This document shows positions 17,043 through 26,840 of a stretch of DNA of 64,000 nt, in pieces. Numbering within the stretch: the first letter of the stretch is position 1; every line of letters begins with the position of its first letter. The notes under the pieces were generated by a model. It was not told the DNA's origin, made no database searches, and saw nothing but the letters and a program-made list of their open reading frames with translations. This DNA comes from Sulfitobacter sp. THAF37 (GTDB lineage: Bacteria > Pseudomonadota > Alphaproteobacteria > Rhodobacterales > Rhodobacteraceae), in the NCBI RefSeq assembly GCF_009363555.1, contig NZ_CP045372.1:1-64000 (forward strand), given 5' to 3'. The translations under genes were made by a program, and so were the position numbers.

Positions 17043-18433
17043 CGCTGCGCAGGCTGCGCCGGATACTGTATCTGGCTGCGGTCTGCGGTCTGACCGCCCT
17101 TTCGCCGGGTGCCCATGCGGAAGCCACGCTGAACGTGTCCCAGATGCGCAGCGCGGCGTTGCAGAGCCTCAGGGTCGGGCGGCCGGCGCAGGCCGATGAC
17201 CTTGCCGGGGCCTTGCTGCAACGTGATCCGGACGATCTGAATGCCCTGTTGATCCGGGCGCGCGCCCGGCGCGACCTGGGAAAACTGGGATCGGCGCGCA
17301 GCGCGGCAGCGCGGGCCTGGCAATTGGCCGAAAGTGACGGCGACCGCTATGCCTCGGCGCTGATCACCGCGCAGATCCTGTCGACCGACGGCAAACGCAC
17401 CCGCGCGCAGCTTTGGCTGCGTCGCGCGGCACAGCACGCCCCCAACGAGGCGCTGCGCGCCCGGGCCAAGCGGGATTTCCGTTACGTGCGTCAGCGCAAC
17501 CCGTGGCACACCACCCTGACCTTCACGCTGGCCCCCAATTCCAACATCAACAACGGCAGCGCGCGCGACAGCTCGGTGCTGAACTACGCGCTGTCCGAGG
17601 TCCTGTTCGGCGAACCTGTGGAATTCGAGCTGACAGGCAGCGCCCGCGCCCTGTCGGGACTGGAATTCGGTGCGGGCCTGCGTAGCCGCTACCGGTTCAG
17701 CCAGACCGACACCACCGCCAACGACCTGAACCTGTCGCTGAGCTATCGCAGCTTCGTGCTGTCGGACAGCTCGAAGACCGCAGCACCGGGCGTCAACGGG
17801 TCCGACTTCGCCTTCGGGTCTGTCGGGATCGGCTATGGCTATCGGCAGATCAACATGGACCGGCGCGGCGAATTTGAGCTTGATGCGGAACTGGGCCAGA
17901 CGTGGTACGGTGGGGCGCGCTATGCCGCGTTCGGGCGGGTCAGAGTGGGACAGACCTGGAAACGCAGCCCCGACCAGCGGCTGAACCTGTCGCTGATCGC
18001 GGAACGCCAGAACGGCCAGCGTACCGCAGACGTCGACACCCTTACGCTGGCGGGCAGCCTGAACCAGCGGCTTGCCTCGGGTGACACCGCCTATTTCCGG
18101 GTCGGGGTCGAGACCGCCCTGTCCGACACCGCGGACAACGCCTATGACGAAATGGAACTGCGTGGCGGGTACCTGCTGGGCCGACCGGTGATGGGGGCGC
18201 AGGTTCAGATGGGCCTGGGCCTGTCGTGGCGCGACTACGATGTGTCGCGGCACAGCCCGGCGGGGCGGCAGGACTTCAAGATCTCCGCCGACCTGACAGC
18301 GACCTTTCAGCAGATCGACTTCTACGGGTTCAACCCCACTGCGACGCTGAGCGCGTCCAAGACCGACAGCAACATCGGCCTGTTCGACGTGAACCGCGTC
18401 GGGCTGAACCTGGGCATCCGCTCCGCGTTCTGA
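17039..18433 (+). CDS. Slam-like outer-membrane barrel (type XI secretion)
   Basis: A 464-residue protein with a signal peptide (ends near AHA, residue 28), a TPR-like helical N-terminal region (QAYDLAG/LLQRDPDDLNALLIRARARRDLG type repeats, residues 35-150) and a C-terminal beta-barrel ending in IRSAF with the terminal aromatic residue of outer-membrane proteins. LAPNSNINNGSARDSS near residue 163 matches the 'P.SNINN' entry to the DUF560 barrel of Slam proteins, which move lipoproteins to the cell surface. Its gene overlaps the preceding lipoprotein by four bases, so that lipoprotein is the likely substrate. Confidence 0.75.
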   Translation: MTLRRLRRILYLAAVCGLTALSPGAHAEATLNVSQMRSAALQSLRVGRPAQADDLAGALLQRDPDDLNALLIRARARRDLGKLGSARSAAARAWQLAESDGDRYASALITAQILSTDGKRTRAQLWLRRAAQHAPNEALRARAKRDFRYVRQRNPWHTTLTFTLAPNSNINNGSARDSSVLNYALSEVLFGEPVEFELTGSARALSGLEFGAGLRSRYRFSQTDTTANDLNLSLSYRSFVLSDSSKTAAPGVNGSDFAFGSVGIGYGYRQINMDRRGEFELDAELGQTWYGGARYAAFGRVRVGQTWKRSPDQRLNLSLIAERQNGQRTADVDTLTLAGSLNQRLASGDTAYFRVGVETALSDTADNAYDEMELRGGYLLGRPVMGAQVQMGLGLSWRDYDVSRHSPAGRQDFKISADLTATFQQIDFYGFNPTATLSASKTDSNIGLFDVNRVGLNLGIRSAF

Positions 18434-18516
18434 TCACACGTTCATGTGCGCGAGGCTGGCGTCCTTCGCGCATCGTGCTACCTTCGTCCCCGGAACCGCG
18501 AAGAAAAGGACGACCA

Positions 18517-18951
18517 ATGCCGATCAAATACCTGCACACCATGGTTCGTGTGAAAGACCTCGATAAATCCATCGACTTCTACAAGCTGCTCGGGCTGGTA
18601 GAGCGCCGCCGTATCGAGAACGAGGGCGGGCGGTTCACGCTGGTGTTCCTGTGTCCGCCCGGCATGGACGACGGCCATGCGGATGTTGAACTGACCTACA
18701 ACTGGGACGGGGACGACGAGTTGCCCAGCGACAGCCGGCATTTCGGCCATCTGGCCTATTCGGTCGAGAATATCTACGACATGTGCGCCCATCTGCAGGA
18801 GAACGGCGTGACCATCAACCGCCCGCCGCGCGACGGTCGCATGGCCTTTGTCCGCAGCCCCGACAACATCTCGGTCGAGCTGCTGCAGGAAGGAGACGCC
18901 CTGCCCGAGCAGGAGCCCTGGGCCAGCATGGAAAACACCGGCCATTGGTAA
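18517..18951 (+). CDS. gloA: Lactoylglutathione lyase (glyoxalase I)
   Basis: A 144-residue glyoxalase I that isomerises the glutathione-methylglyoxal hemithioacetal. HTMVRVKDLDKSIDFYKLLGL supplies the first metal His, VELTYNWDGDDEL the Glu, FGHLAYSVENIYDMC the second His, and FVRSPDNISVELLQEGD the final Glu. The ATG has AAAAGGA upstream. The DUF1194 gene begins inside its last codons. Confidence 0.93.
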   Translation: MPIKYLHTMVRVKDLDKSIDFYKLLGLVERRRIENEGGRFTLVFLCPPGMDDGHADVELTYNWDGDDELPSDSRHFGHLAYSVENIYDMCAHLQENGVTINRPPRDGRMAFVRSPDNISVELLQEGDALPEQEPWASMENTGHW

Positions 18952-19646
18952 GGGCTGCCGCAATCTGGCTGCTGCTGGCCCTGCCGGTGGAGGCGGCGCA
19001 GTGTCGGCTGGCGCTGCTGCTGGCGCTTGACGTCTCCAGTTCCGTCGATGCACGCGAGGATCAGTTGCAGCGCGGCGGCACGGCCTCCGCGCTGATCGCC
19101 CCCGAAGTGACTGAAGCATTCTTTGCCTCGGACCTGCCGGTGGCCCTGGCGGTCTACGAGTGGTCCGGACGCTACAACCAGGCGGTGGTGCTGGACTGGA
19201 CCATGATCGACAGCCCCGCGGCCCTGACCGGCGCGGCTGAGGTCGTGGCGGCCAGCCAGCGCAGCCATAACGAGTTTCCCACTGCGATGGGCTATGCGCT
19301 TGGCTATGGCGCGGGGCTGCTGGAACGCGCACCCGCATGCCTCGACAAGACACTCGACATGGCGGGTGACGGCCAGAACAACGAGGGCTTCCCCCCTGCC
19401 GCCGCCTACCGAGAGTTCGCCTTCGACGGGGTGACGGTCAACGGGCTGGCGGTCAATGCCGCGGATTTCGAAGGCGAGTTGGGGTTGATCGCCTTCTACC
19501 AGCGCGAAGTGCTGCACGGACCGGGGGCGTTTCTGGTGGTGGCCGACGGGTTCGAGGATTTCACCCGCGCCATGCGTCAGAAACTGGTGCGCGAACTTTC
19601 CCCGGCTGCGATCGGAGGGCTGCTGCGGACAGAGGGAAACGGATGA
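18945..19646 (+). CDS. DUF1194 VWA-like secreted protein (copy 1)
   Basis: A 233-residue protein of DUF1194. A signal peptide (VRAAAIWLLLALPVEAAQ) leads into CRLALLLALDVSSSVDARED, whose DVSSS is a MIDAS-type DxSxS metal motif as in von Willebrand A domains. LDMAGDGQNNEGF and GPGAFLVVADGFEDFTRAM follow the family. No in-frame ATG gives a signal peptide; the best start is TTG at 18945, which overlaps the gloA stop and suggests translational coupling. It overlaps the second DUF1194 copy by four bases. Function unknown; adhesion or peptidoglycan roles are only guesses. Confidence 0.78.
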   Translation: MVRAAAIWLLLALPVEAAQCRLALLLALDVSSSVDAREDQLQRGGTASALIAPEVTEAFFASDLPVALAVYEWSGRYNQAVVLDWTMIDSPAALTGAAEVVAASQRSHNEFPTAMGYALGYGAGLLERAPACLDKTLDMAGDGQNNEGFPPAAAYREFAFDGVTVNGLAVNAADFEGELGLIAFYQREVLHGPGAFLVVADGFEDFTRAMRQKLVRELSPAAIGGLLRTEGNG

Positions 19647-20377
19647 GCCGCGCAGCCGTTCTTGGCCTCGTCCTTGGCCTTGCTTTGGCCCCGGGTGGTG
19701 CGACGGCGGACTGCCGACAGGCGTTGGCGCTGGCGCTGGACGTCTCCGGTTCCGTCGATGCGCGGGAATACCGCCAGCAGATCAATGGCGTGGCACAGGC
19801 GCTGGACAGCGCAGAGGTGCGGACACGTATCCTGTCGATGCCCGAAGCGCCGATCCGACTGCTGGTGTTCGAGTGGAGCGGACCGCAGGACCAGACCGAA
19901 CTCGTGCCGTGGATTTCGCTGGACAGCGGCGCGGCGCTGGATGGGGTGATCGCGCGCCTGCGCGAAACCGAACGGCGGGTGGCCACCCCCGGCACCGCGT
20001 TGGGCGTGGCGATGACCGAAGGGGTCCGGCAGCTGTCGGCCCAGACCGACTGCTGGAAACGCACGCTGGACATTTCGGGCGACGGGAAATCCAATCTCGG
20101 TCCGCGGCCCCGCAGCGTAAAACCGACATTGCAGGACAGCGGCGTGACCATCAACGCGCTGGTGATCGGTGTGGACGACCCCGCCACCGGCGACATCCGC
20201 CAGGCCGAAATCGGCGAGTTGTCCGCCTACTTTCGGGCGGAGGTCATCATGGGGCCGGGCGCATTTGTCCGCACGGCGACCGGCTATGCCGATTATGCCC
20301 GCGCGATGAAGGAAAAGCTGCTGGAAGAGATGGAGGGACTGGTCGTGTCCGACGCTGCCCCCCTCCCCGCTCAATAG
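19643..20377 (+). CDS. DUF1194 VWA-like secreted protein (copy 2)
   Basis: A 244-residue paralogue of the preceding gene. The signal peptide ends near ATA (residue 22), then CRQALALALDVSGSVDAREY carries the same MIDAS DxSxS motif, and LDISGDGKSNLGPRP and GPGAFVRTATGYADYARAMKEKL repeat the family landmarks. The paired order and shared motifs point to a tandem duplication that has since diverged. The 3' end overlaps the convergent MarR gene by seven bases. Confidence 0.85.
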   Translation: MSRAAVLGLVLGLALAPGGATADCRQALALALDVSGSVDAREYRQQINGVAQALDSAEVRTRILSMPEAPIRLLVFEWSGPQDQTELVPWISLDSGAALDGVIARLRETERRVATPGTALGVAMTEGVRQLSAQTDCWKRTLDISGDGKSNLGPRPRSVKPTLQDSGVTINALVIGVDDPATGDIRQAEIGELSAYFRAEVIMGPGAFVRTATGYADYARAMKEKLLEEMEGLVVSDAAPLPAQ

Positions 20378-20871
20378 ATATAGCGGATCTGGTCTGACCA
20401 GTAGCGTTCCACCCGCCTGAGCGACGTGGTGATGTCGGTGATCCCCTCAGGCCCCAGAACGCCGCGGTCCTCCAGCCCCCCGGCGTGGCGCGCAAAGAGA
20501 CCCGCCACCACATCGCGGATATGCCGGCCCTTTTCGGTCAGGCGCACCCGGACGGAGCGACGGTCGATCTCGCACCGGTTGTGGTGCATGTATCCCATTT
20601 CGACCAGTTTCTTGAGGTTGTAGCTGACGTTGGAGCCCTGATAGTAGCCCCGCGACTTCAGCTCGCCCGCCGTCACCTCGTTGTCGCCGATGTTGAACAG
20701 CAGCAGCGCCTGCACAGCGTTGATTTCAAGCACGCCGACGCGCTCGAACTCGTCCTTGATGACGTCCAGCAGCAGGCGGTGCAACCGCTCCACCAGCGAA
20801 AGCGCCTCAAGATACCCGGTCATGAATCCCTTGCCCCCGGTGGGGACGGCGATGGGGGCCTGAATGCTCAT
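20371..20871 (-). CDS. MarR-family transcriptional regulator (LdtR/PetP-like)
   Basis: A 166-residue winged-helix regulator. The recognition region is GELKSRGYYQGSNVSYNLKKLVEMGYM near residues 70-96, followed by a wing with CEIDRRSVRVRLTEKG, the MarR DxRxxxxxLT pattern. The long N-terminal helix and the GSNVSYN recognition helix resemble LdtR and PetP regulators of alphaproteobacteria. The start at MSIQAPIAVP fits these; further upstream in-frame codons are not protein-like. Targets are not inferable; the upstream 161-base spacer is shared with a divergent GFA-family gene. Confidence 0.88.
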   Translation of the reverse strand: MSIQAPIAVPTGGKGFMTGYLEALSLVERLHRLLLDVIKDEFERVGVLEINAVQALLLFNIGDNEVTAGELKSRGYYQGSNVSYNLKKLVEMGYMHHNRCEIDRRSVRVRLTEKGRHIRDVVAGLFARHAGGLEDRGVLGPEGITDITTSLRRVERYWSDQIRYIY

Positions 20872-21032
20872 CTCTCTCTCCGACTCGCTACGTTGGAGTG
20901 GAAACTGCGCAAAAAAGCAGAATAATTCGTTAAACGGAACGTGAAGCAGGCGTGCGGTGGTGTATGCGGCACCGGAGAACGGTGTCTGGCCGCGTGCCGT
21001 GACAGGTTCAACTACCCTGAGGGAGGTCCAGA

Positions 21033-21443
21033 TTGGCACACCAGAAAACAACCGGCTCGTGCCTTTGCGGCGGTATCACCTTCGAGATAGACGGCGCATT
21101 CGAGCATTTCTTCCTGTGTCATTGCAGCCGGTGCCGAAAGGACACGGGCTCGGCCCATGCCTCCAATATCTTTGCGCCTGGCGGCAAGGTCCGCTGGCTC
21201 TCGGGCGCGGATCTGGTTCGCTCATTCCGGTTGTCGGGCACCCGGCACGGTAAAAGCTTCTGCGCGATCTGCGGCTCGGCGCTGCCCGATCCGCAGATGG
21301 ACGGCGCCCTGCTGGTGATACCTGCAGGCAGTCTGGACACGCCGCCTGACATTTGCCCGGAAGCACATATTTCATGGGACGACCGGGCAAGCTGGGACGA
21401 CGGCCTTTGCAGTCTTCCCAGGATGGAGGGCCTTCCGGGGTAG
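21033..21443 (+). CDS. GFA-family (formaldehyde-activating enzyme-like) protein
   Basis: A 136-residue protein of the glutathione-dependent formaldehyde-activating fold. Zinc Cys are in GSCLCGGI near residue 9, LCHCSRCRK near residue 28 and FCAICGSAL near residue 77. It starts with TTG at 21033, seven bases after a strong GGGAGG; no in-frame ATG fits. Many family members do not act on formaldehyde, so the reaction is uncertain. The C-terminal HISWDDRASWDD follows the family pattern. Confidence 0.88.
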   Translation: MAHQKTTGSCLCGGITFEIDGAFEHFFLCHCSRCRKDTGSAHASNIFAPGGKVRWLSGADLVRSFRLSGTRHGKSFCAICGSALPDPQMDGALLVIPAGSLDTPPDICPEAHISWDDRASWDDGLCSLPRMEGLPG

Positions 21444-21616
21444 ATGCTGTCGATGGATTGCCTGGAGTTGTCAGGCGGTCCTGCGCGACGCACGATCTGG
21501 CATGAGGTGCAGACCGGGCGGGCATTTTGGGCAGGTCCCGAAAAAATGGAATCGCAGCCGTGTCCGCACAGCCGACGCGCCCGCCAGAGCGTGACCGCCG
21601 GTCCGCAAACCCGTCC

Positions 21617-21898
21617 TTACGCCGGGCTGACCCCGCCTGCCAGTTGCCCGCGAATCAGGGTGATGAACCGCGCGTAGCGGTCGGGCGGCTGGCTCTGTTC
21701 AGAGACCCAAAGGTAGAGGTCGTGATCGCTTTCGTTCAGCATCTCTTCGTAAAGGGTCAGGTCGGCATCATCCATCCCGGCCAGATGCGCCTTGGCAAAG
21801 GCGGGCAGGATCAGGTCCATCTCCTTGATCCCGCGCCGCATCGACCGCATGTGCAGGCGCTTGAGGCGGTGTTCCGGCAGTTCCGCCCGATCAGACAT
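21617..21898 (-). CDS. sdhE: FAD assembly factor SdhE
   Basis: A 93-residue helical protein of the SdhE (DUF339) family, which inserts FAD into succinate dehydrogenase. The diagnostic RRGIKEMDLIL at residues 21-31 contains the Arg-Gly of the RGxxE motif. Its ATG lies inside the end of the XRE regulator gene (8-base overlap), so the two are probably co-translated. Confidence 0.9.
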   Translation of the reverse strand: MSDRAELPEHRLKRLHMRSMRRGIKEMDLILPAFAKAHLAGMDDADLTLYEEMLNESDHDLYLWVSEQSQPPDRYARFITLIRGQLAGGVSPA

Positions 21899-22289
21899 CG
21901 GCGGTGTCGGTCATGGCCCGACGCAGGCGCTTTTCCAACCGCCCCACATGCTCGGCCTTGCGCAGCAGATCGGCACGCAGGGTGCGCAGCTCTGCCATCA
22001 CCTCGGCCACACCGGCAGCATCGGTGCCTGCGGTGTCGGGCGCGCCAATCCCCTCGCCCTCGCCTGTGATCAGCCACATCATCGAGACGTTCAGAATCCC
22101 CGCCAGCATCGACAGGCGGTTTGCCCGCGGCTCTGAAAGGTCGTCTTCCCATTTGCGCAGCGTCGACAGCCGCACGCCCAGGCGCTTGGCCAGGTCGCCC
22201 TGGCTCATCCCGGCGTTTTCACGCGCCGCGGCGAGCCTGTCGCCAAACGTGGCCGCATCGGGGCCGTACCAGTCGATTTCGTCTTCCAT
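21891..22289 (-). CDS. XRE-family helix-turn-helix regulator
   Basis: A 132-residue protein with an N-terminal XRE/Cro HTH: FGDRLAAARENAGMSQGDLAKRLGVRLSTLRKWE spans residues 15-48. A short C-terminal helix (RTLRADLLRKAEHVGRLEKRLRRA) probably forms a dimerising coiled coil. It lies upstream of and overlaps sdhE, and is divergent from the aminotransferase gene with a 97-base shared spacer. Targets are not known. Confidence 0.85.
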   Translation of the reverse strand: MEDEIDWYGPDAATFGDRLAAARENAGMSQGDLAKRLGVRLSTLRKWEDDLSEPRANRLSMLAGILNVSMMWLITGEGEGIGAPDTAGTDAAGVAEVMAELRTLRADLLRKAEHVGRLEKRLRRAMTDTADV

Positions 22290-22329
22290 TCGTCATCCCT
22301 TTCGTCCGAACAAAGGCGTTCCGTCTTGA

Positions 22330-23589
<1,260 letters not shown>

Positions 23590-23600
23590 CGAGAGGGCTC

Positions 23601-23993
23601 ATGTCGACCGAACTTCCAGAATATTACTTCCGTGTGCGCGAAAACGGGGCAGCGGTGTTCCGCATCGACACTGAAAACCGCCAGCGCCGGATCGAGATGG
23701 ACCAGATCGCGGTGGCCAACATCCGTAACGGCGAGATCAAACCGCACGGCGACCGCACCCTGTCGGACGCGGACCTCGAGGAAATCCGCGCCTGGATGGA
23801 CCGGCGCCGGACGGTGCTGGCGCATCGCGACATCGACGACATCCACCGGGCGGTGGACTACCTGAACCTGACCACGCAATGGGTCCAGTCCAAAGCCACG
23901 GACGAACAGCTCGAAGCTGTGACCGACGCGCTGCTGCTGGCCATGCACGATCTGCGCAGCACGCTTGTCCGCAAGAAGGCCGATCGCCTTTAG
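23601..23993 (+). CDS. Conserved hypothetical protein
   Basis: A 130-residue soluble protein with an N-terminal beta-rich part (YYFRVRENGAAVFRIDTENRQRRIEMDQIAVANIRNG split at residues 8-45) and a helical C-terminal half. No catalytic motif or targeting signal is seen. I recall relatives in Rhodobacterales without known function. It begins 11 bases after the aminotransferase stop with GAGAGGG nearby, so co-transcription is likely. It converges on the MATE gene. Confidence 0.7.
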   Translation: MSTELPEYYFRVRENGAAVFRIDTENRQRRIEMDQIAVANIRNGEIKPHGDRTLSDADLEEIRAWMDRRRTVLAHRDIDDIHRAVDYLNLTTQWVQSKATDEQLEAVTDALLLAMHDLRSTLVRKKADRL

Positions 23994-24070
23994 GCTCTGA
24001 ACCCATTGGCCGCCGGCGATGGTAAGACCCGCTGCCGAAGGGTCGGGAACAGGATGCGCGCACCGCCGGA

Positions 24071-25429
24071 TCAGGGGCGCGCCACCTGGCGCAGGATCAC
24101 GCCCCAGAAGCGCGCGTTCAGCAACACTGCCGCCATGCCCAGCCCCAGCACCAGCCCGCTCCAGACGCCGATGCCGCCGCCGCCCAGAACAAAACCGAAG
24201 AGATAGGCAATCGGCAACCCCACGACCCAATAGCTGAAAGCGGCCATCCACATGGGCACGCGGGTATCCTGCACCCCGCGCAGCAGCCCAAGGGCAACCG
24301 CCTGCGCCCCGTCCACGAACTGGAACAGCGCCGCCATCACCAGCAGCCCGGCCCCGATGCCAAGTATCTGGTCGCGGGCGGGTTCGCTTTTCTGCATGAA
24401 AAGCGACAACAGCGGCTCGGGCCAGCCGATGAAGACCACCGAGGTCAAGAGCGCAAAGACCACCGACATCACGGTGACGGTGACGCCGCCACGCCTCAAC
24501 CGGTCGCTGTCGCGGCGGCCGTGGGCGTTGCCCGCCCGGATGGTGGCGGCATTGCTCAACCCGAGGTGGACCATGAAGGTGATCGAGGCGAGCTGCACCG
24601 CAATGCCATGCGCGGCCAGCGCGACGGTGCCCAGCCAGCCCATCATGACGGCAGTGGCAGCGAAAAGCCCCACCTCGCTCAACGCGGTCACGCCGATCGG
24701 CACGCCCAGCCGGAACACCCGGCTCAGCATCTGGCCATCCGCCCGCCACAGGCGCACGAACAGATTGTGCTGCGGCACCACGATGACGATGTAGAGAACG
24801 ACACCCGCCAGCGACACGACCTGGGTCACGGCAGAGGCGATGGCCGCGCCGACCACGCCCAGCTCCGGCGCGCCCCAGTTGCCAAAGATCAGCGCATAAT
24901 TCGCCAGCGCATTCACCACCGCCGCGACCACGGTGATCCAGAAAACGATCTGCGTCCGCTCCAGCGCGGCAAGGTAGCTTTTCAGCGTCATCACCAGCAG
25001 TGCCGGGAAGATGCCGAACCCCGCAACCGACAGGTAGCGCCCCGCGTCCCGGGCCAGCGTGTCGCTTTGCCCCAACATCCGCAGGACAGGTTCGGCCCAG
25101 ATCATCACCGGCAGCGCCACCAGCGCAAAGCCCAGCGACAGCCACAGCCCCATGCGCGTGGCGCGGCGGATGCCGGTTTCATCCTCCTCCGCGTCGAAGG
25201 CGGCAACCATGGGCATGACGGCCCATGCGAACCCGGATCCAAAGATGAACAGTACGAAAAAGAAGGTGGTGGCGAGCGTGACCGCCGCCAGCCCCTCGAT
25301 CCCGTACCAGCCCATCATGACCGTGTCCGTCACGCCGATGGCCACCTGGCCGAGGTGCCCGCCGATCAGGGGCAACCCCAGGGTCAGGATCGCGCGCGCA
25401 TGTCCGCCGTATGTCATCCGGGTCGTCAT
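24071..25429 (-). CDS. MATE-family efflux transporter
   Basis: A 452-residue protein with about twelve transmembrane helices in two similar halves, as in the MATE (MatE) family. LGLPLIGGHLGQVAIGVTDTVMMG near residue 17 and the matching LGVPIGVTALSEVGLFAATAVMMGWLG near residue 240 are the family repeats. It should exchange cations for organic compounds across the inner membrane; the substrate is unknown. The DUF4260 gene lies just upstream on the same strand, 54 bases away. Confidence 0.92.
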   Translation of the reverse strand: MTTRMTYGGHARAILTLGLPLIGGHLGQVAIGVTDTVMMGWYGIEGLAAVTLATTFFFVLFIFGSGFAWAVMPMVAAFDAEEDETGIRRATRMGLWLSLGFALVALPVMIWAEPVLRMLGQSDTLARDAGRYLSVAGFGIFPALLVMTLKSYLAALERTQIVFWITVVAAVVNALANYALIFGNWGAPELGVVGAAIASAVTQVVSLAGVVLYIVIVVPQHNLFVRLWRADGQMLSRVFRLGVPIGVTALSEVGLFAATAVMMGWLGTVALAAHGIAVQLASITFMVHLGLSNAATIRAGNAHGRRDSDRLRRGGVTVTVMSVVFALLTSVVFIGWPEPLLSLFMQKSEPARDQILGIGAGLLVMAALFQFVDGAQAVALGLLRGVQDTRVPMWMAAFSYWVVGLPIAYLFGFVLGGGGIGVWSGLVLGLGMAAVLLNARFWGVILRQVARP

Positions 25430-25483
25430 GGGCCTGCCATACGCCCGGCCCCGGAAAAGGTGAAGAGGCGAAGCGCGTCTGTA

Positions 25484-25870
25484 TCACACCCGCGACAAAT
25501 GCGTGTCCCGGAAACCGGAGCCGTACTTCAGACCATAGCCCAACGCCCGGTCCACCCCGATATGCGTGCCCCAGATCAGCGCCACCGGCAGCGCAGACGG
25601 CCACCCCGTCAACACCCCGGCCCCGGCCAGCGCCAGCGGCGCCAGCCAGCTGTGCCCGATGTTGTAGCACAGCGCCCCCAGCCGTCGGTTGGCAAGGTAG
25701 CCCAGCATGAAGACGTCGGGCGCAAGGATCAGCAGTGCAAAAAGGCCCCAGGCGCCAGCCTCAATCCCGTAGATGAGAACGCAGAGCCCGGCCAGGGCCA
25801 GACCCTCCAGCCGCAGTGTGATCTGCTGCGGGGTCATTGCGGCGGCGGGGCGGTTGGCAGAACGGGTCAT
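25484..25870 (-). CDS. DUF4260 membrane protein
   Basis: A 128-residue protein with three to four hydrophobic helices (LEGLALAGLCVLIYGI, LLILAPDVFMLGYLANRRLG, WLAPLALAGAGVL). The ILAPDVFMLGY and HIGVDRALGYGLKY motifs match DUF4260, whose function is unknown. The ATG at 25870 is preferred; upstream sequence is divergent promoter space shared with the LysR gene. Confidence 0.8.
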   Translation of the reverse strand: MTRSANRPAAAMTPQQITLRLEGLALAGLCVLIYGIEAGAWGLFALLILAPDVFMLGYLANRRLGALCYNIGHSWLAPLALAGAGVLTGWPSALPVALIWGTHIGVDRALGYGLKYGSGFRDTHLSRV

Positions 25871-25970
25871 GGCGTGGGTTTCTCCGGTCGGTTGCAAGGT
25901 ATGCCCAGACTGGCCGATCGTTGACCTGAAAGGAATTGACCAAATACGTCCACCCACCTAACAATTTTTT

Positions 25971-26831
25971 ATGAGCGTACCCTCCCTTGACCTGATCCCC
26001 GCCTTTCACGCGGTCATGCAGCACGGCAGCCTGTCGGCAGCGGCGCGGGCGCTGGGGCTGGCGCAGCCCACCGTCCGCCGTCAGGTCGAGGCGCTGGAGG
26101 CGGAACTGGGCACCCAGCTTTTCACCCGGGCCGCCAATGGCCTGACCCCCACGGGCATGGCGCAGACACTGCTGCCGCTGGCCGCCTCGGTCCTCGCCGA
26201 AGCCGCGGCACTCGGGCGCGTCGCCAGCGCCGAGGCGGAGGCGCTGGATGGCGTGGTACGGATCACCTCCAGCCGGGTGGTCGCGGGGCATGTGCTGCCG
26301 TCGCTCATCGAAGAGATGCGCCGGGACGCGCCCGGTCTGCGGTTCGAGGTGGCAGCGACCGACCGGGCGGAGGATCTGACCCGACGCGCGGCGGACATCG
26401 CAATCCGCTTTACCGCGCCGCGCCAGCAGGCGCTGGTGGCCGTCCGCCTGCCGGATTGCGCCGTGGGCCTGTTCGCGGCCCCTACCCTGGACACGGGGGC
26501 ACCCGGCACGCCCTGGCAGGACCTGCCCTTTGTCGCTGACGACCGTGAGGACGTGATCCTGCCCGCACTTGCCGCCGCAGGGGTGGAGGCGCCCCGCAGC
26601 ATCGCGCTGCGCTGCGACGATCCGCTGGCGCAGATCGCCGCCATAGGTGCCGGGGTGGGTGTGGGTTTCTGCCAGGTAAAGCTGGCCGGACGATTGGGGC
26701 TGCGACGGGTGGCACCGCAGATCGTGCATCCGATGCCGGTCTGGCTGGTGGTGCACGAGGACCAGGCCCGGATCGCCCGCATCGCATTTGTCTTTGCCCG
26801 GCTCAAAAGCGCGCTGCGTCACCTTTTGTGA
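25971..26831 (+). CDS. LysR-family transcriptional regulator
   Basis: A 286-residue LysR regulator. The HTH is at residues 1-60 (FHAVMQHGSLSAAARALGLAQPTVRRQVEALE, then FTRAANGLTPT), and a periplasmic-binding-fold effector domain follows. The ligand is unknown. It is divergent from the DUF4260-MATE pair, which is the usual layout for a LysR protein and its target, so that operon is the best candidate. A MITE lies immediately downstream, starting nine bases after its stop. Confidence 0.9.
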   Translation: MSVPSLDLIPAFHAVMQHGSLSAAARALGLAQPTVRRQVEALEAELGTQLFTRAANGLTPTGMAQTLLPLAASVLAEAAALGRVASAEAEALDGVVRITSSRVVAGHVLPSLIEEMRRDAPGLRFEVAATDRAEDLTRRAADIAIRFTAPRQQALVAVRLPDCAVGLFAAPTLDTGAPGTPWQDLPFVADDREDVILPALAAAGVEAPRSIALRCDDPLAQIAAIGAGVGVGFCQVKLAGRLGLRRVAPQIVHPMPVWLVVHEDQARIARIAFVFARLKSALRHLL

Positions 26832-26840
26832 TCCATTGCC

